Positions 33,403 through 44,299 of a stretch of DNA of 64,000 nucleotides are shown piece after piece. A program made the translations under genes and the position numbers. The notes under the pieces were generated by a model, which had not been told where the DNA came from, searched no databases, and saw only the letters and a list, made by a program, of their open reading frames with translations. The first letter of the stretch is position 1. Each line of letters opens with the position of its first letter. The DNA is from Thereva unica (Eukaryota > Arthropoda > Insecta > Diptera > Therevidae), in contig OX465281.1 of the NCBI GenBank assembly GCA_949987705.1, positions 78,748,543 through 78,812,542 on the forward strand, read 5' to 3'.

Positions 33403-33759
33403 TAATGCCGGATTCATCGTTGCGGATGAGTCGCGTCGCACAAATTTCCCAAAAAGAGAGTCAGCTGAACTTCGATTCATTGTTGTAGTCATAGTGTGCC
33501 GCACATTTTGTATGATCTGACAGTTTTTCAGACAATTTGCATAAAAAAAATATGATTTTTTTGACAATTTTTAAAATCCGCCGCACAAAAGTTGAAGTTT
33601 GTTCAACTTTTTTTGAGAGAGAAAAAAAAAATCCCAAAAATTTCCCAAAATTGAGAAAGGTACAATTTTTCATACAAAAAGTATGCGCGCACATGAGTTC
33701 GGCGCGAATCATCCGCAACGATGAATCCGGCATCATCCGCAACGATGAATCCGGCATTA
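33403..33759. mobile_element. TGCCGG MITE, copy 2, with duplicated right terminus
   Basis: Element 33406-33756, near-identical to 8796-9120. After the normal right terminus (33732) a further 24 bp repeats the terminal CATCCGCAACGATGAATCCG unit, ending CCGGCA at 33756. Flanks are TAA (left) and TTA (right), so the TSD is not an exact match. It terminates the mdg3-like pol reading to its right. Confidence 0.82.
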
Positions 33760-34883
33760 TGTATTGATTTCTCGTAATCCGTTTCAGGTCGTTTCTGTAA
33801 AATATCTTGGATTGATAGTAGCTTTTCGTCGGTTAACTGACTTGCCAAAACCCAATCGGCAACCTCGATTTTCATTATTGGTTCATGATCATTATCATTT
33901 ATTGGTGATTCATTTGGAATAGCGTTCCGACTAAGCGCGTCTACATGTTGCATCCTCGAACCAGGACGATGTTCAACTGTAAAACTGAATTCCTGTAAGA
34001 GTAGCCACCACCTGGCTATGCGTGGAATCAAGTCCTTCTTTTTGCTCGCTGCCGTAATGGAATTGCAGTCGGTTATTACCTTGAACGGTATATCCAATAA
34101 GTATATTCTGAATTTTTTTAAAGTCTCCACTACTGCTAAAGTTTCCAGCTCGTAGGAATGGTATTTTTCTTCTGCCTGCGTAGTTCGGCGACTATAATAT
34201 GCAACTGGCTGTAGTTTTTCGTTTTCATTCTTTCGCAATAGTATCCCCGCGACACCTACCTTACTTGCATCGGTATGTACTTCGGTGTAAGCCGTGGTGG
34301 CGTAAATGGCTAAGGCTGGTCTTTCCACTAATCGTGCCTTCAGCTTTTCAAATGCTTCTTGCTGTTTTACTCCCCACTCCCATGGGTTAGCTTTACGAGT
34401 AAGTTCGGTGAGTGGGTTGGCAATTATGGCATAATTTCTTATAAATTGCCTGAAAAATCCTGTCAATCCTAGAAATTGTCTTATCTGGTGAACATTTTGT
34501 GTAGTAGGAAAATCCTCTATGCTCCTTGTCTTCTCTTTACCAGGCCGCATCCCTTCTCTACTAACTTCGTACCCCAGATAATGGATTGATGTTTGGAAGA
34601 AACTACATTTTTTTGGATTTAGCGATAGAGTGTTTTCTTTTATCAGTTTTAATACCGCGTCTAACCTATCAATTCCCTGTTCAAAATTTATTGCAGGTAT
34701 TAAGATGTCGTCCAAATATGCCATAGCTGCTGTTCTCATAAGTGGTCCTAAAACTTTATTGTCCATTCGCTGGAAAACTGCCGGTGCGGTTGACAACCCG
34801 AAAGGCATTCTGTTGAATTCGTACTGCCCATCGCAAGTTACGAATGCCGTTTTATACCTTGATTTTTCCTCTACTGATATTTG
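33757..34883 (-). pseudogene. mdg3-like gypsy RT C-half and RNase H
   Basis: RT blocks MPFGLSTAPAVFQR, AMAYLDDILIPA (active site YLDD) and LGYEVSREGMRPG; connection FLGLTGFFRQFI; RNase H EVHTDASKVGVAGIL, YELETLAVVETLKKFR, ITDCNSI; tether EHRPGSRMQHVDALSR. It runs on from the upstream half through a single in-frame TAA near 34884-34886. The terminal residues after about 33770 are MITE sequence and not part of the protein. Confidence 0.9.
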
Positions 34884-36000
34884 TTAATACCCTGACGTCA
34901 TATCAAGAGTTGTAAAATAGAAATAACCGTGTAAGTTGTTTAACTGATCATCTATCCTGGGTAACGGATACCTATCTTGAATTAGTTTCGAATTTAGTTT
35001 TCGATAGTCGATGCACAGACGTTGATCGCCATTTTTCTTTTTTACCAATAACGCGGGCGAAGAATAAGGTGAATTTGACTCCCGAATAATACCATTTTCT
35101 AGCAGTTCGCTAATAATTTTCTTTACCTTTTCTCTTTCACTGTGTGGCATTCGATATGGTTTATAGGTGACAGGTTTTTCGTCCAAAAGGGAAATTTTCA
35201 TTTGTGCAACTTCCGTTTTCCCTAATTTTTCTATTGAGGACGCAAAACAATCCTTGTAATTAATTAATACATGTTTTAACGTTTCTCGCTGTTCACTTGT
35301 CAGATTCTCGCCTATATTAATTCCATTTAAATTTTCTATGCATTCCTGACATTGTATCCTAGAAATTTCATTTTCTTCCTTACAGGGTTCGCCGCGTGCA
35401 ATAATTTCTTTTGGGCTGATTAATACTTCTCGATTTTTGGGATTTATTACGGTAATTACTAGTTCTTTGTTTTGCACAGTCACCACACATCTGGGAATAT
35501 TAAGCCCGGTACCCACTTGTTGCAAACCGGCGTTTCGTATCACCGTTCTTTAAATTTTTTTCTAAAAAAATTGCAACGCTTCGTTTCAAAATGTGCGAAA
35601 TGATACAATCCAAACCCGATCTCTCATTTAGCGGTTTTTCTCCGTCACATCAAAGGAATGATACGATACGCTTTAGGAGGAAGTGTGGACGGGCATGCGC
35701 GTATCCTGTTAATCGTCACTTCAAATCACACACTGACCAGATAACCGTATCTCGCTCCCGCATCAAACATGATACAGGCTGGATGATTCGAAACGCAGTG
35801 ATGATACACGAAAAATTTGGGTTCCTGTTTTGTTCGTATCAATCAACAATTGAAACGATACAGGGATACGAAACGCCGGTTTGCAACAAGTGGGTACCGG
35901 GCTTAATACTCGTTATTTTCCTCGGTCCTCACGCTCGCTTCAATATACAATTCTCCTTCATACTCGGCCTGACATGTTATCTTCAAAGTCTCTCTTGGAG
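34884..36000 (-). pseudogene. mdg3-like gypsy protease-RT linker and RT N-half
   Basis: Reading resumes from about 35990 (a KILPKVVDIPL-like linker, partly decayed), is interrupted by the 407-bp MITE at 35500-35906, then continues through the PYRMPHSEREKVKKII, ENGIIRESNSPYSSPALLVKKKNG and CIDYRKLNSKLI motifs to TTLDMTSGY, where a TAA replaces the expected Tyr/Gln codon. Confidence 0.88.
35498..35908. mobile_element. 407-bp MITE with 42-bp perfect TIR, TSD TA
   Basis: Element 35500-35906. It begins TTAAGCCCGGTACCCACTTG and its first 42 bp recur inverted at 35865-35906. TA flanks at 35498-35499 and 35907-35908 suggest a Tc1/mariner-type target. Inner sequence is rich in CGTATC/GATACG motifs. 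Inserted in gypsy pol. Confidence 0.9.
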
Positions 36001-36110
36001 GTATAACTATTACTTCTTTGCTCCATATCGGTATTTTTGAGAGAGGTATATCCACTACCTTCGGCAAAATTTTCCAACAATTTCCAAATTTTTTTAATTT
36101 ATTAGCATCT

Positions 36111-36659
36111 TTATATGTATATAGTGATGTGAGGCTGTTCTGTAAATGGTTGCCCTAAAATTACAGGAATATCCTGCACATTGTTAGATACTACCTCGAA
36201 AACAGTTTCTGCCTTCGCCTCATCCACTGCAACTTCAACAATTTCCGTTATTCCTAATGATTTTACCTTAGCTCCTCCATAGCCATTCAAAACCGTGTTT
36301 GATTTATTTACTTTTAGATTTATTTCATTAGCCAATAACTCTTTCATTATATTGCAGCTAGATCCCAAGTCCACAAACATATTAATAAATTTACTGCCTA
36401 CAGTACCATACATAAAATATTTCTCACCTTTGTTTTTTGACGTTTCCACTACATTGATCAGTCTGGAAGTATCCCGTTTGCATTCTCCGGTGTGGTATCT
36501 TCTGCATTTTTCGCATCTATTATGACTTGGCCTTTTTGGACAATCTGGTAACAAGTGATCCAGGCTGCCGCACTCGTAGCATCTTCTCTTTCGATTACCT
36601 AGTGGTACTGTCCTCCTGGGAATTTCTGACTTATTCCGGTTGTAATTTTGTAGGGGCAT
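36111..36659 (-). pseudogene. mdg3-like gypsy nucleocapsid knuckles and protease
   Basis: Two Cys/His knuckles, CYECGSLDHLLPDC and CEKCRRYHTGEC, then the protease with MFVDLGSSCNIM (a Leu in place of the usual Thr/Ser after the catalytic Asp) and the flap-like DIPVILGQPF. Stops at 36111. Confidence 0.85.
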
Positions 36660-36851
36660 CCTTTGAAGTCTTTCTTTATTGTGAGACGGAACTTCAAATT
36701 CTCTAATCGTCTTAAGAAAATTAAAACATCTTCCGGCTCTTTATAAGCGTTGCCCGTTGCTGTTGTGACCACGTTCTTGTCGGAAATCCCACCGATGATA
36801 CACGAAACTGCATCTTCTCCCGAAATTCTACAATTATTTAAAAGGGCTAAT

Positions 36852-37424
36852 TTATTGTAGTAGTATTTGGTATAGCAATACAGAGCAATGCTTTTTTCGT
36901 TGAAGCATTTGCTGCAACTGCTGGCAAAAATCTAATTTCTCCGGAAAAGCTTTCTTTAATTTCAGCTTCCATTCTTCCCAAGTGAAATTTACTGACGGAA
37001 GACTTTGGTACCAAGACTTAGCCAATCCACGCAGCTTGGTCGTAATGTTATACACTGTCGTAATTTCGTCCCACTTATAAATTTGTTTAATTTACTCTAC
37101 CTTTCTTAGCCACTGAGTAATGGTTTGCATTTTGTCCTCTGGATCAAACTCAGGCAAAACCTCATTACCAACATGTATTTTTAGTGGCTTCGCCCTTATC
37201 TCGGCCACATTGCTGGTCAATGTATACATCAGTCGCGCCAGTTCTCCAATTGTAGGGGGGCGTGCGATTTCTGCCGACACACTCGAAGATTCGCTAATAA
37301 AGGATTGCTCCGAATTTTCCTGAACACTCGATTCACATAAGGGACCCACCGTGACATTTTCCTCTACCCATTCAATTGCACGGCGTTTACGGCTTTTGTG
37401 TGTAGCCATATTACTTGCCGACAT
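36852..37424 (-). pseudogene. mdg3-like gypsy Gag
   Basis: Two open pieces (37092-37424 and 36852-37055). The first starts MSASNMATHKSRKRR and includes LPEFDPEDKMQTITQWLRKVE; the second has TTKLRGLAKSWYQSLP and WEEWKLKLKKAFPE, the standard gypsy Gag capsid signature. A stop lies between (near 37088). Confidence 0.82.
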
Positions 37425-37583
37425 ATTTCACAACACTATGTTTATTGTATGTATTTTAAAAAGAAACTATTATTTGTTTTTAAATTTAGATGATTAATAA
37501 AAAAAACAATTTTCTATTAAAATTGTAGTACTACACTAAGCACACGACAGGTTAGCACATTCAATGTCGATAAGGGTCTCTGT

Positions 37584-37600
37584 ATCCCACTTCTGATATT
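37584..37600 (-). promoter_or_regulatory. Degenerate primer-binding site, tRNA-Leu-like
   Basis: On the minus strand TCAGAAGTGGGAT matches 13 nt of the expected tRNA-Leu complement; the leading TGGTG has been lost. Consistent with mdg3/micropia-type elements. Confidence 0.45.
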
Positions 37601-37857
37601 TGTTAATATATTTTCGCACACAAAAAAAATAAATATTTTTTTATAAATAAAAACAAGTATGAAAACGCTTCACGAATTTATTCGATTACAAGAAAAATCA
37701 ATAGACAGCTATCGCGCTCCGCTCGTAGTTGGAACTGTGCTAGACCCGTCGCGTCCTAGAAAATAGAACAAAAGGAATTTGTCAGTAAATTAATACTGTG
37801 TGAGTGGGAACAAATACAAAACCAAACGCCCACCATGCGTACATTCACACTCAATGC

Positions 37858-38802
37858 ATTCCATACAAAGCCTTCTACATTTACAAGCCATGCTGTAGGT
37901 GTGTGTATATAGTTGTATGAAGTCCCAACTAAAATTCGTGAAACGTCAAAATCACATTAAAATCAATGGGAAAGAAGTTTTCGTGTCGCGAAATGTGCTG
38001 TTACGAGTGTGATTTTATTAAAAATAAAACTTATTTCCTCAAAATAAAAAACGTGTTACAGTGCAAAAAGTGCCCAAAATAAGTAACATAAGACTGCAAA
38101 TTAAATATACATATGTTACTACTAAAATTTACGGGTTTTATGTTGGTAAAGGAAGAATAAAATGTCAAAATCCCTTTAATAACGAGGACAACAAGTGTTT
38201 CGTGCCACAAAAAGGCTTTTATTAATGAAAGTGCCGTGATTTTTTGTTAAACATAACAGTTTTTTAAAAAGTTAAAAGCAAAATTTTCGTTTGGGCTTTG
38301 ATTTTTACTTAAATACCCGAAATTGTTCTCTGAGGGCATGTTGTCACCTGAAGGACCAGCCAGTTTCTGTTGCAGCCAGTTCCAGTTTTAAAGCAAAATG
38401 AGAAAATGAAGATAAGTTGAAACGAATAGTATGCTAAAAATTCCTAAATATTTATATAAATTTATTTTTAGCGGTACTCTCCTACCTCCAGGTACGATAT
38501 TTGCTTGGTAAACATAGAATGAAATTTGAAATAATATTCATTAAGGAAGAAAGGGCTGCAATTACATTTATTATTTACATTGTTAACACAACTTTGTAAT
38601 ATGTAGTAAATAAATGTTACAATTAATGTCCATAAATTTTGTTTTAATTTGCTTAAAAAAAAATAAATTGATTCCCAATAAACGCACATAGCCGCACTCC
38701 ACACAGTTTGACAGCTAAGTTGAAGTCCTATTGTGCTTTCATTGTGAGTGTGAGATTTCTTCGTGCATGGCTTGTAAATATATAGAAGGCTTTGATTCCA
38801 TA
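37858..38802. mobile_element. 929-bp hAT-like non-autonomous element, TSD ATTCCATA
   Basis: Element 37866-38794, second member of the CAAAGCCTTCTACATTTACA family. ATTCCATA is exactly repeated at 37858-37865 and 38795-38802. It shares about the first 210 bp and the last 30 bp with the copy at 27663-28903 while the centre differs. No ORF. Confidence 0.9.
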
Positions 38803-39267
38803 CAAATCAACCATCGTGTTTGTGGATTTTCTTTCTTAAGTCACGCAGACCCCGACGCAACTACCTCACAAACCACGCTTACCACCCTGGTCACGCAGAC
38901 CAGCACATGGCATGAGATGACTCATCCATCGACCCTTGAGTTCGGGCACGCAGCCCAAGCTCAACACCTAACAACACATGCGCACAACAGTTTATGACTC
39001 ATCACTCAAATTACCCTTTACACCACTATACCAAAATCTACCAACAAATCTACGAATATAAATTCCACTCACAGCTCTTGCTCGCTCCATACCCCAGGAC
39101 ACTGTTTTCACTACTGAATTAATATTCTAAGCTACCTGCGCTTTTCTGCTCATTAGTTAACTAACATGTGCATGTACATTCGTATGTTTAAAATTCTTTT
39201 GAAAAGAGTTATTTGTTCTCTTTTTTTTGTTTTTTTTTCTCTTACCTCAAAGATCTTCTGACAAAAT
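38803..39267. other. Unassigned sequence, possibly LTR-like
   Basis: Contains CACGCAGACC direct repeats (38843, 38892) and no conserved ORF. A TATAAAT at about 39057 could be part of an LTR, but no partner was found. Confidence 0.35.
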
Positions 39268-39392
39268 AACGGAAATTGTAAAATAGAAAAGTGTACCCGG
39301 TATTTAAAGAAGTTAAATAAAATTTGTTAAAAACAAACTCGTGAATTATTTTGGAAATTCAAAATATTAAGGTTGGCTGAGGACCAGCTAAA
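39268..39392 (+). repeat. 125-bp dispersed repeat, copy 1
   Basis: Matches 59481-59603 in the same orientation (taacggaaattgtaaaatag ... ctgaggaccagctaaa). It resembles the 3' part of an LTR followed by a primer site, but no element body is attached on that strand. Confidence 0.7.
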
Positions 39393-39807
39393 TAGCCTCT
39401 TGATATCGGCGCTGTAAATTGCTGTAAAGTTTCTCCTACCCTTTGAAGTCTATTTCGAAGCTGAAGTCGATCGCCGTAACGCATTTCTAGCGCTTGAAAA
39501 CCAAGAACGCGTAATTGTTTTGATGTATGCAGATAAAATTTCTGCTGCCTCTTAGTGATAGCGTTGAGGACATTGCTTTTTCCTCCTCGGTCCAGTAATT
39601 ACCCGCTGCTGCTGCCTCGAATCGGAGATTGTAAGTATGCCATGGGCTTTGCCCGTCTAAATTTGGGGGCTGCAGTTTCCTTACTGTGATGACTTCGTGA
39701 GATACCGTCGCTGGATGGTGAATCTTTACCCTTTCTAAGTGAGCTCTGACTGTTTTCAGTTCCATCTTTACCTTTTCTTTAATTTCTCTCATAGAATTTA
39801 ATGACAA
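39393..39807 (-). pseudogene. Ty3/gypsy Gag fragment
   Basis: Minus-strand reading with RKLQPPNLDGQSPWHTYNLRFEAAAAGNYWTEEEKAMSSTLSLRGSR and then, after frame breaks, RYGDRLQLRNRLQRVGETLQQF: the capsid signature of a gypsy Gag. The upstream (amino) part lies at 40640-40830 beyond a LINE insertion. Confidence 0.75.
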
Positions 39808-40592
39808 TGTCTTGGATCGTGTCGATCACATTGTTGATTTAGGCATTGTCCTCGACAGCAAGTTAAACTTTAACTTACACTATGATAATATTATTGCTAG
39901 ATCCAACAAGCTGTTGGGCTTTATCAAGAGAAGAGCTAAAGAATTCGACAATGTTTGGGTTACTAAAGCCTTGTTTTGCTCATTGGTCCGTCCTATTCTT
40001 GAGTATGCGTGCCAGATCTGGGATCCTATATTTCAAATTAGTAGTAATCGAATAGAATCTGTCCAAAAGAAGTTCCTTCTTTTCGCGCTTAGGAACCTCT
40101 ATAATCCTTCGGATTTTCAAAACCTTCCTCACTATAAGGACAGGCTCAAAATCCTTGATCTCTTGCCTCTATCCCTTAGACGGAAATTGCTTATATCTTG
40201 TTTTACCCTAGATGTCCTGAACAATAACCTCAAGGTGCAGTTCCTGTCGGACACAATCAAATTTAACGATACTCGACAAACAAGACATTCCAAACTGCTT
40301 AAAGAGTACCCGCATCGCACTGAATATGCTAGAAACGAGCCTGTTAACAGGTGCTGCATTACCTTCAATTCCTACGCGTCCTGTTTCTCTCCCTCAATTA
40401 ACAAAAGTTCCTATAAAAGAAAACTAATTTCCCTATTGTCCTCTTCTAACTAATATTATAGACCTAGATCTTAGTTTAATATTTAAATATTAAATACTGC
40501 AATGTTCCTTATTAATGTAATATGTATTTTTTTATCTGTAACTGTTTTTGTTAAGTGCCTTGTTTGGCAAATAAATAAATAAATAAATTTTC
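39808..40592 (+). mobile_element. 5'-truncated LINE (jockey/CR1-like) 3' end
   Basis: Encodes the C-terminal region after reverse transcriptase (39812-40453): DLGIVLDSKLNFNLHYDNII, LLGFIKRRAKEF, FCSLVRPILEYACQIWDP, RIESVQKKFLLFAL and the Arg-rich close. The 3' UTR ends GCCTTGTTTGGC(AAATAAAT)n at 40558-40592, a typical tandem LINE tail. Inserted in the minus-strand gypsy gag, which resumes beyond it. Confidence 0.87.
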
Positions 40593-40599
40593 CAGTTTT

Positions 40600-40830
40600 T
40601 CGAGATCTGTTCTATTTTCTATTTTGTTATCCAGCTTTTTGTCGACAGAAACGGACTAATAGGCATCAATTCGAGTTCTGCTCCAGCTGGTTTCTCTGTT
40701 CCTTCGTCGACTCTTTGAGCTCTGCTAACGCGCGTTCATGAGCTACTGCTAACAATTCCTGTTCATCTTTTAACGCCAACAATTCCGCATTTATCTCTAT
40801 AGTTAAACGTTTTTGTAATTTCTTCATATC
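40600..40830 (-). pseudogene. Ty3/gypsy Gag amino fragment
   Basis: On minus, MKKLQKRLTIEINAELLALK...HERALAELKE then EQRNQLEQNSN. It is coiled-coil-like and fits the amino end of the gag interrupted by the LINE. Stops occur after about 55 codons. Confidence 0.55.
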
Positions 40831-40831
40831 T

Positions 40832-41282
40832 GCCGATGACTATTCTTGCCCTTTTAGTTAGGTTTTAATAGAAATAAAGCCAGAAGAAGGGTTTTAGAGA
40901 AATTCAGTTTATTAACTATTGACGTTCATGATTAATGGTTCCAGAGAAATGCTTGTGGTAAAGGCACAGTCTCCAGTTGCACTACTTTGCCAATCCTTTA
41001 AATGCCTTGGAGTTGAAAAACTTCTTTCGTTGCTAGCAATAATGCTCACAGCTAAGGTAGCTCCAATCTTCAGACAGCGTCTTTCGGAAAAGGTGTGATC
41101 GAAAATTAAAGCATCGATATATATGTGTGTGCGTTAGACGATGAACTGATTAATATTGACGAAAAGACTGGTTTGCACCAGGGCTGCACCCCTTTTCATG
41201 CGAAAATACCCGCGATGTATAGCGGGAGCAAAGACCATCAGAGGAGAGCAGAAAGGTAGTAATTGAGTTTCTTCTTTAATAA
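40832..41282. other. Unassigned, probably gypsy LTR/leader remains
   Basis: No domain recognised. By position it could hold the 5' LTR of the minus-strand gag remnant or 5' parts of the plus-strand gypsy that follows. Confidence 0.3.
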
Positions 41283-42170
41283 ACTAAATGATACTGGGAC
41301 TAGCTCCCTACTTCAGAAGATTTATAGCAGACTAGGCAGTTGAAGCAAAGTTGTTCGGCGAATTGCTAACAAAGAACGTCATATTTAACTTAGAAACCGA
41401 ACAGCAAAGTGCATTTAAAGTATTAAAAGAAATATTGGTAAAAACACCAGTGTTGAAGTTATTTGAACCAGAGGAGCGTACAAAGATTCATGCCGATGCT
41501 AGTAAGGACGAAATCAAAGCTTTTGCCTTTCAACGGAATAATGATGATCAACGATCATTTTACTGCTGCTAAGATCGAAGACAATCTGGAAAAGTTACTT
41601 TGTTTCTGAAGACTCCATCGATCTAATGGCGCTATAGCCCAAATCTAGCCTTGGCTTCATCTAGGACATTTATGCAACTCCGTTAAGCCTCTGTTGTCCT
41701 CTTGGGTCTTCCTACTGTTATATTTCCCGAAATTTCTGATACCATAAGCCGTTTTGGTGTCCAGTAGAGAGGATAAATCGTATCCTAACACCGATTCTAA
41801 CCAAATTATCAATCGCAGAGCCACACGCGCGGCACAAGCACATTGATCGAGTTCAACCAATGATAAATAATACACCAACAAGAAGTACGCCTTTTCGTAT
41901 TTTAAGTGGCATGGACATGAAGTTAGCAGCATTACCAGACTTTCAAGCCTTTATAAGCGACGATAATGCGACGACAGAACCTTCAGGAGAATAATTCCAG
42001 GGTCTACCAGGAGGTCGCCACTATCAAGTGGAAACAATTTAGCCCAGGGCTGGAATTAAAACCTAAGTGATTGGAACCTTACTGTGTAGTGAAACGGCAA
42101 AATCAAGACTTATGAATTGGAAAAGACAGGTGACCAAAAGGTCTTAAAGGATGGGGCTAATCGTTCGGGG
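41283..42170 (+). pseudogene. Ty3/gypsy pol islands (RT end, RNase H start, pol C-terminus)
   Basis: LGLAPYFRRFIAD and LETEQQSAFKVLKEILVKTPVLKLF...KIHADASKDEIKAF (41286-41560) are the RT/RNase H junction. Near 42040-42150, GLELKPK...LEPYCVVKRQNQ...PKGLKGWG resembles the C-terminal end of a gypsy integrase. The sequence between is eroded or deleted. Confidence 0.65.
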
Positions 42171-43343
42171 TATGATTCGTGAGAGTGACCGAATGTGAGA
42201 TGTGAACTCGATTCACATTCAATCATCGAGCTTTCCGAACACTCTCCGTTCTATTGAAATAAACTGAAATGTGAGTCCTAGAAAGAGACACCGTGATTAG
42301 CATTTTGACGAGAATCTTTTTTGTGTTAAATAAAATTTTGTAAAAATGTGGTGTTTTTAGCTTTTTTTAAAAAAAAAGCTTATACAGAGGCCCCGTCCGT
42401 CTGTCCGTCTGTGACCTTCTTTCATCTCTGAAAGTACTGCCGCTACAGACTTGGACCATATCTCAAAATGTAGCTCTTGGTCAAAAGACCAAAAACCGAA
42501 AAATGGTCTGGAAATTTCAACCAGAAGTATATTTAACAACAAAAAAGAGATTTCTAATAAAGTCCATATATCGGTAGCCTAGAGGTAAGGCGCTGGATTC
42601 CTATCCCCGGGAACCAAATTCAATCCTCGGCCGCAAAAAGATGAAATAAATTTTTTTTTACTTCGGTGTAACATGTTTTGATTCTATATCTCACTAAACT
42701 ATATTATTTAATAATGAGACTCAGGAGAACATAAACATTTACTTAATTAAAAGTGCAAAAAACAAAAATATCATTATTTTCTTGATTTTTTTTGTGGCTC
42801 TTCGGCGGCTTTATAAATCATTAAAAAATTTCGCAAAAATAATATAAAGTATTTATTTGTTTATATGCATATTTTATATGCTGCTCATTTTATTAGCTTA
42901 TAGTCATGTAGGTGGTGCTGTAGACCAAAACAAAAACTCAATTTTATCGAACTTCGCTGTGGATTTGTCACAAAAAATAATGTATGATTTAAACGAAACA
43001 TTTGGTAGGTTTATGAAAAATGGATAATCGCAGTTATTAAAATTATTAGTGAGTGTCAGTAGATATAAAACGAAAAGTAGATATCTAATTTTTACCAGGG
43101 AATATAAACGCTTACTGAATGAAAATTTATAAATTTAATTGCACGAACGATGTATTTAAGACCGTCCTTATAGTCCGCATCAATATAAGGAAGTGATTTT
43201 TCTCAGAATTTTTAATATTTTACAAAAATTTTACAAACGATTTGCTCCATATCTAAAAATTTTTGCAGCCCTTTGTTTAAAAGCATATTTTTAAGTTTTT
43301 ATTAACTAAATTTGTATGTATCTCTTCAGACTAACAAAACAAA
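42171..43343. other. Unassigned AT-rich sequence with possible gypsy LTR
   Basis: 42180-42360 follows a gypsy pol end and has AATAAA-like signals, so may be an LTR. The rest has no recognised feature apart from a tRNA-like patch (42571-42633) and a CCGTCTGTCCGTCTGT run at 42395. Confidence 0.35.
42571..42633 (+). other. tRNA-like sequence, possible SINE head
   Basis: TCGGTAGCCTAGAGGTAAGG resembles an A box and AATTCAATCC a degenerate B box 30 bp later. The arms do not form a clean cloverleaf, so a functional tRNA is unlikely. Confidence 0.3.
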
Positions 43344-43536
43344 AGTGGGATGTTGTGCCTAGAGACTAGCCACTAATTACGCTTTTTCTTGGTATTCTTT
43401 CTATTGAAAAACACTTCAGACTGGATGACAATATATTAAGTGGAGATTGTGAAGAATCGCGAAAACATTCAAACGAATAACTTGAAAAACTAACGCATCT
43501 TTCATAGAGATGCTGCTGAAAGAATTATACAATAAT
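43344..43536. repeat. Left arm of a ~185-bp inverted repeat
   Basis: Reverse complement of 57845-58031 at high identity (for example ggatgacaatatattaagtg against cacttaatatattgtcatcc). The two arms lie outside the env-bearing BEL element on both sides, about 14 kb apart. Confidence 0.85.
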
Positions 43537-43611
43537 TACCCGCCAAGAATTTGAAAGAATTGATATATTTTAATTGCACCCCTTCTATTACAAAGAATAG
43601 TGAACACCATC

Positions 43612-44209
43612 TGTTTGTACTCATAGTACAAATTTAGTATATGTATCATAAAAATCAATCAATCAAAAAAAACTTTTTTTTGTTATCATAATTTTTCCCA
43701 TTTTCAAAAGTAAAGACATTTATTATCTTTAAATTTTCATTTTTCGGCATGTAAGCATGTTGACCAGCAACATTAGAATTTCTGATAAAACATCAAGCCA
43801 GACGTAATCTGATCCGTCCGGCCATGAGAAAATATGCGAAGCGGCTAGATAACGCGAATTTCCATAGAGAATCGGCAGATGCTCAGAAATTCTAATGTTG
43901 CACAAAATGCATAGAACATTCTTTTAGCAATGTAAGCAGTTTTGTGTATATAAAAGAAATTAATGGATAATTAAAGAGACACAGTTATTAATAAGACTTC
44001 AAGCGTTTAATTTCTAATTGTCCTGTGTTTGGGTGTTTCGCTCAAGCACAAACTTTACAAATCAAATCAACAAAGCAATCGTTGTCAAGGTGAATCACTT
44101 TGTCAACATTTTTAAATAACTTTGTCAAGGTGTAACACCTTGATAATTTTAAAAGGAAACTTTGGACAATCAGTCCACCGGGAAGTAAAAGAACTTCTCG
44201 TATTAAACA
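43612..44209 (+). repeat. 5' LTR of env-bearing BEL element
   Basis: Starts TGTTTGTACTCATAGTAC, the same start as the partial 3' LTR at 57565, and ends TTAAACA before the primer site. TATATAAAAG at 43947-43956 is the probable promoter TATA. Contains a 135-bp palindrome-ended insert (43767-43901). Confidence 0.82.
43767..43901. mobile_element. 135-bp inverted-repeat insert in LTR
   Basis: GCAACATTAGAATTTCTGA (43767-43785) is perfectly inverted at 43883-43901. Tiny MITE or LTR hairpin; no TSD is evident and the 3' LTR does not extend this far for comparison. Confidence 0.55.
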
Positions 44210-44210
44210 T

Positions 44211-44228
44211 TGGTGACCCCGACGTGAT
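44211..44228 (+). promoter_or_regulatory. Primer-binding site, tRNA-Trp type
   Basis: TGGTGACCCCGACGTGAT, one base after the 5' LTR. From memory it complements the 3' 18 nt of fly tRNA-Trp including CCA. Confidence 0.78.
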
Positions 44229-44299
44229 CGGGTGTAGCACTTGTATCACGCAACTCACATCTTCTCATCAATGTCGGGAGCTAATCAACAGCTGTCATC

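Larger units (their letters stand above)
33757..37812 (-). mobile_element. mdg3-like Ty3/gypsy element, decayed
   Basis: Coding strand minus. In order: possible LTR (about 37605-37812), degenerate primer site, gag (36852-37424), zinc knuckles and protease (36111-36659), RT and RNase H (33757-35990) with a MITE insertion. Integrase is missing; the element is cut at the TGCCGG MITE. The mdg3/micropia placement is from the RNase H/tether motifs and the tRNA-Leu-like primer site, and is tentative. Confidence 0.7.

Noticed and set aside
42571..42633. Functional tRNA gene
   Set aside because: Box-like motifs present but acceptor and anticodon arms do not pair convincingly; kept only as a tRNA-like patch.
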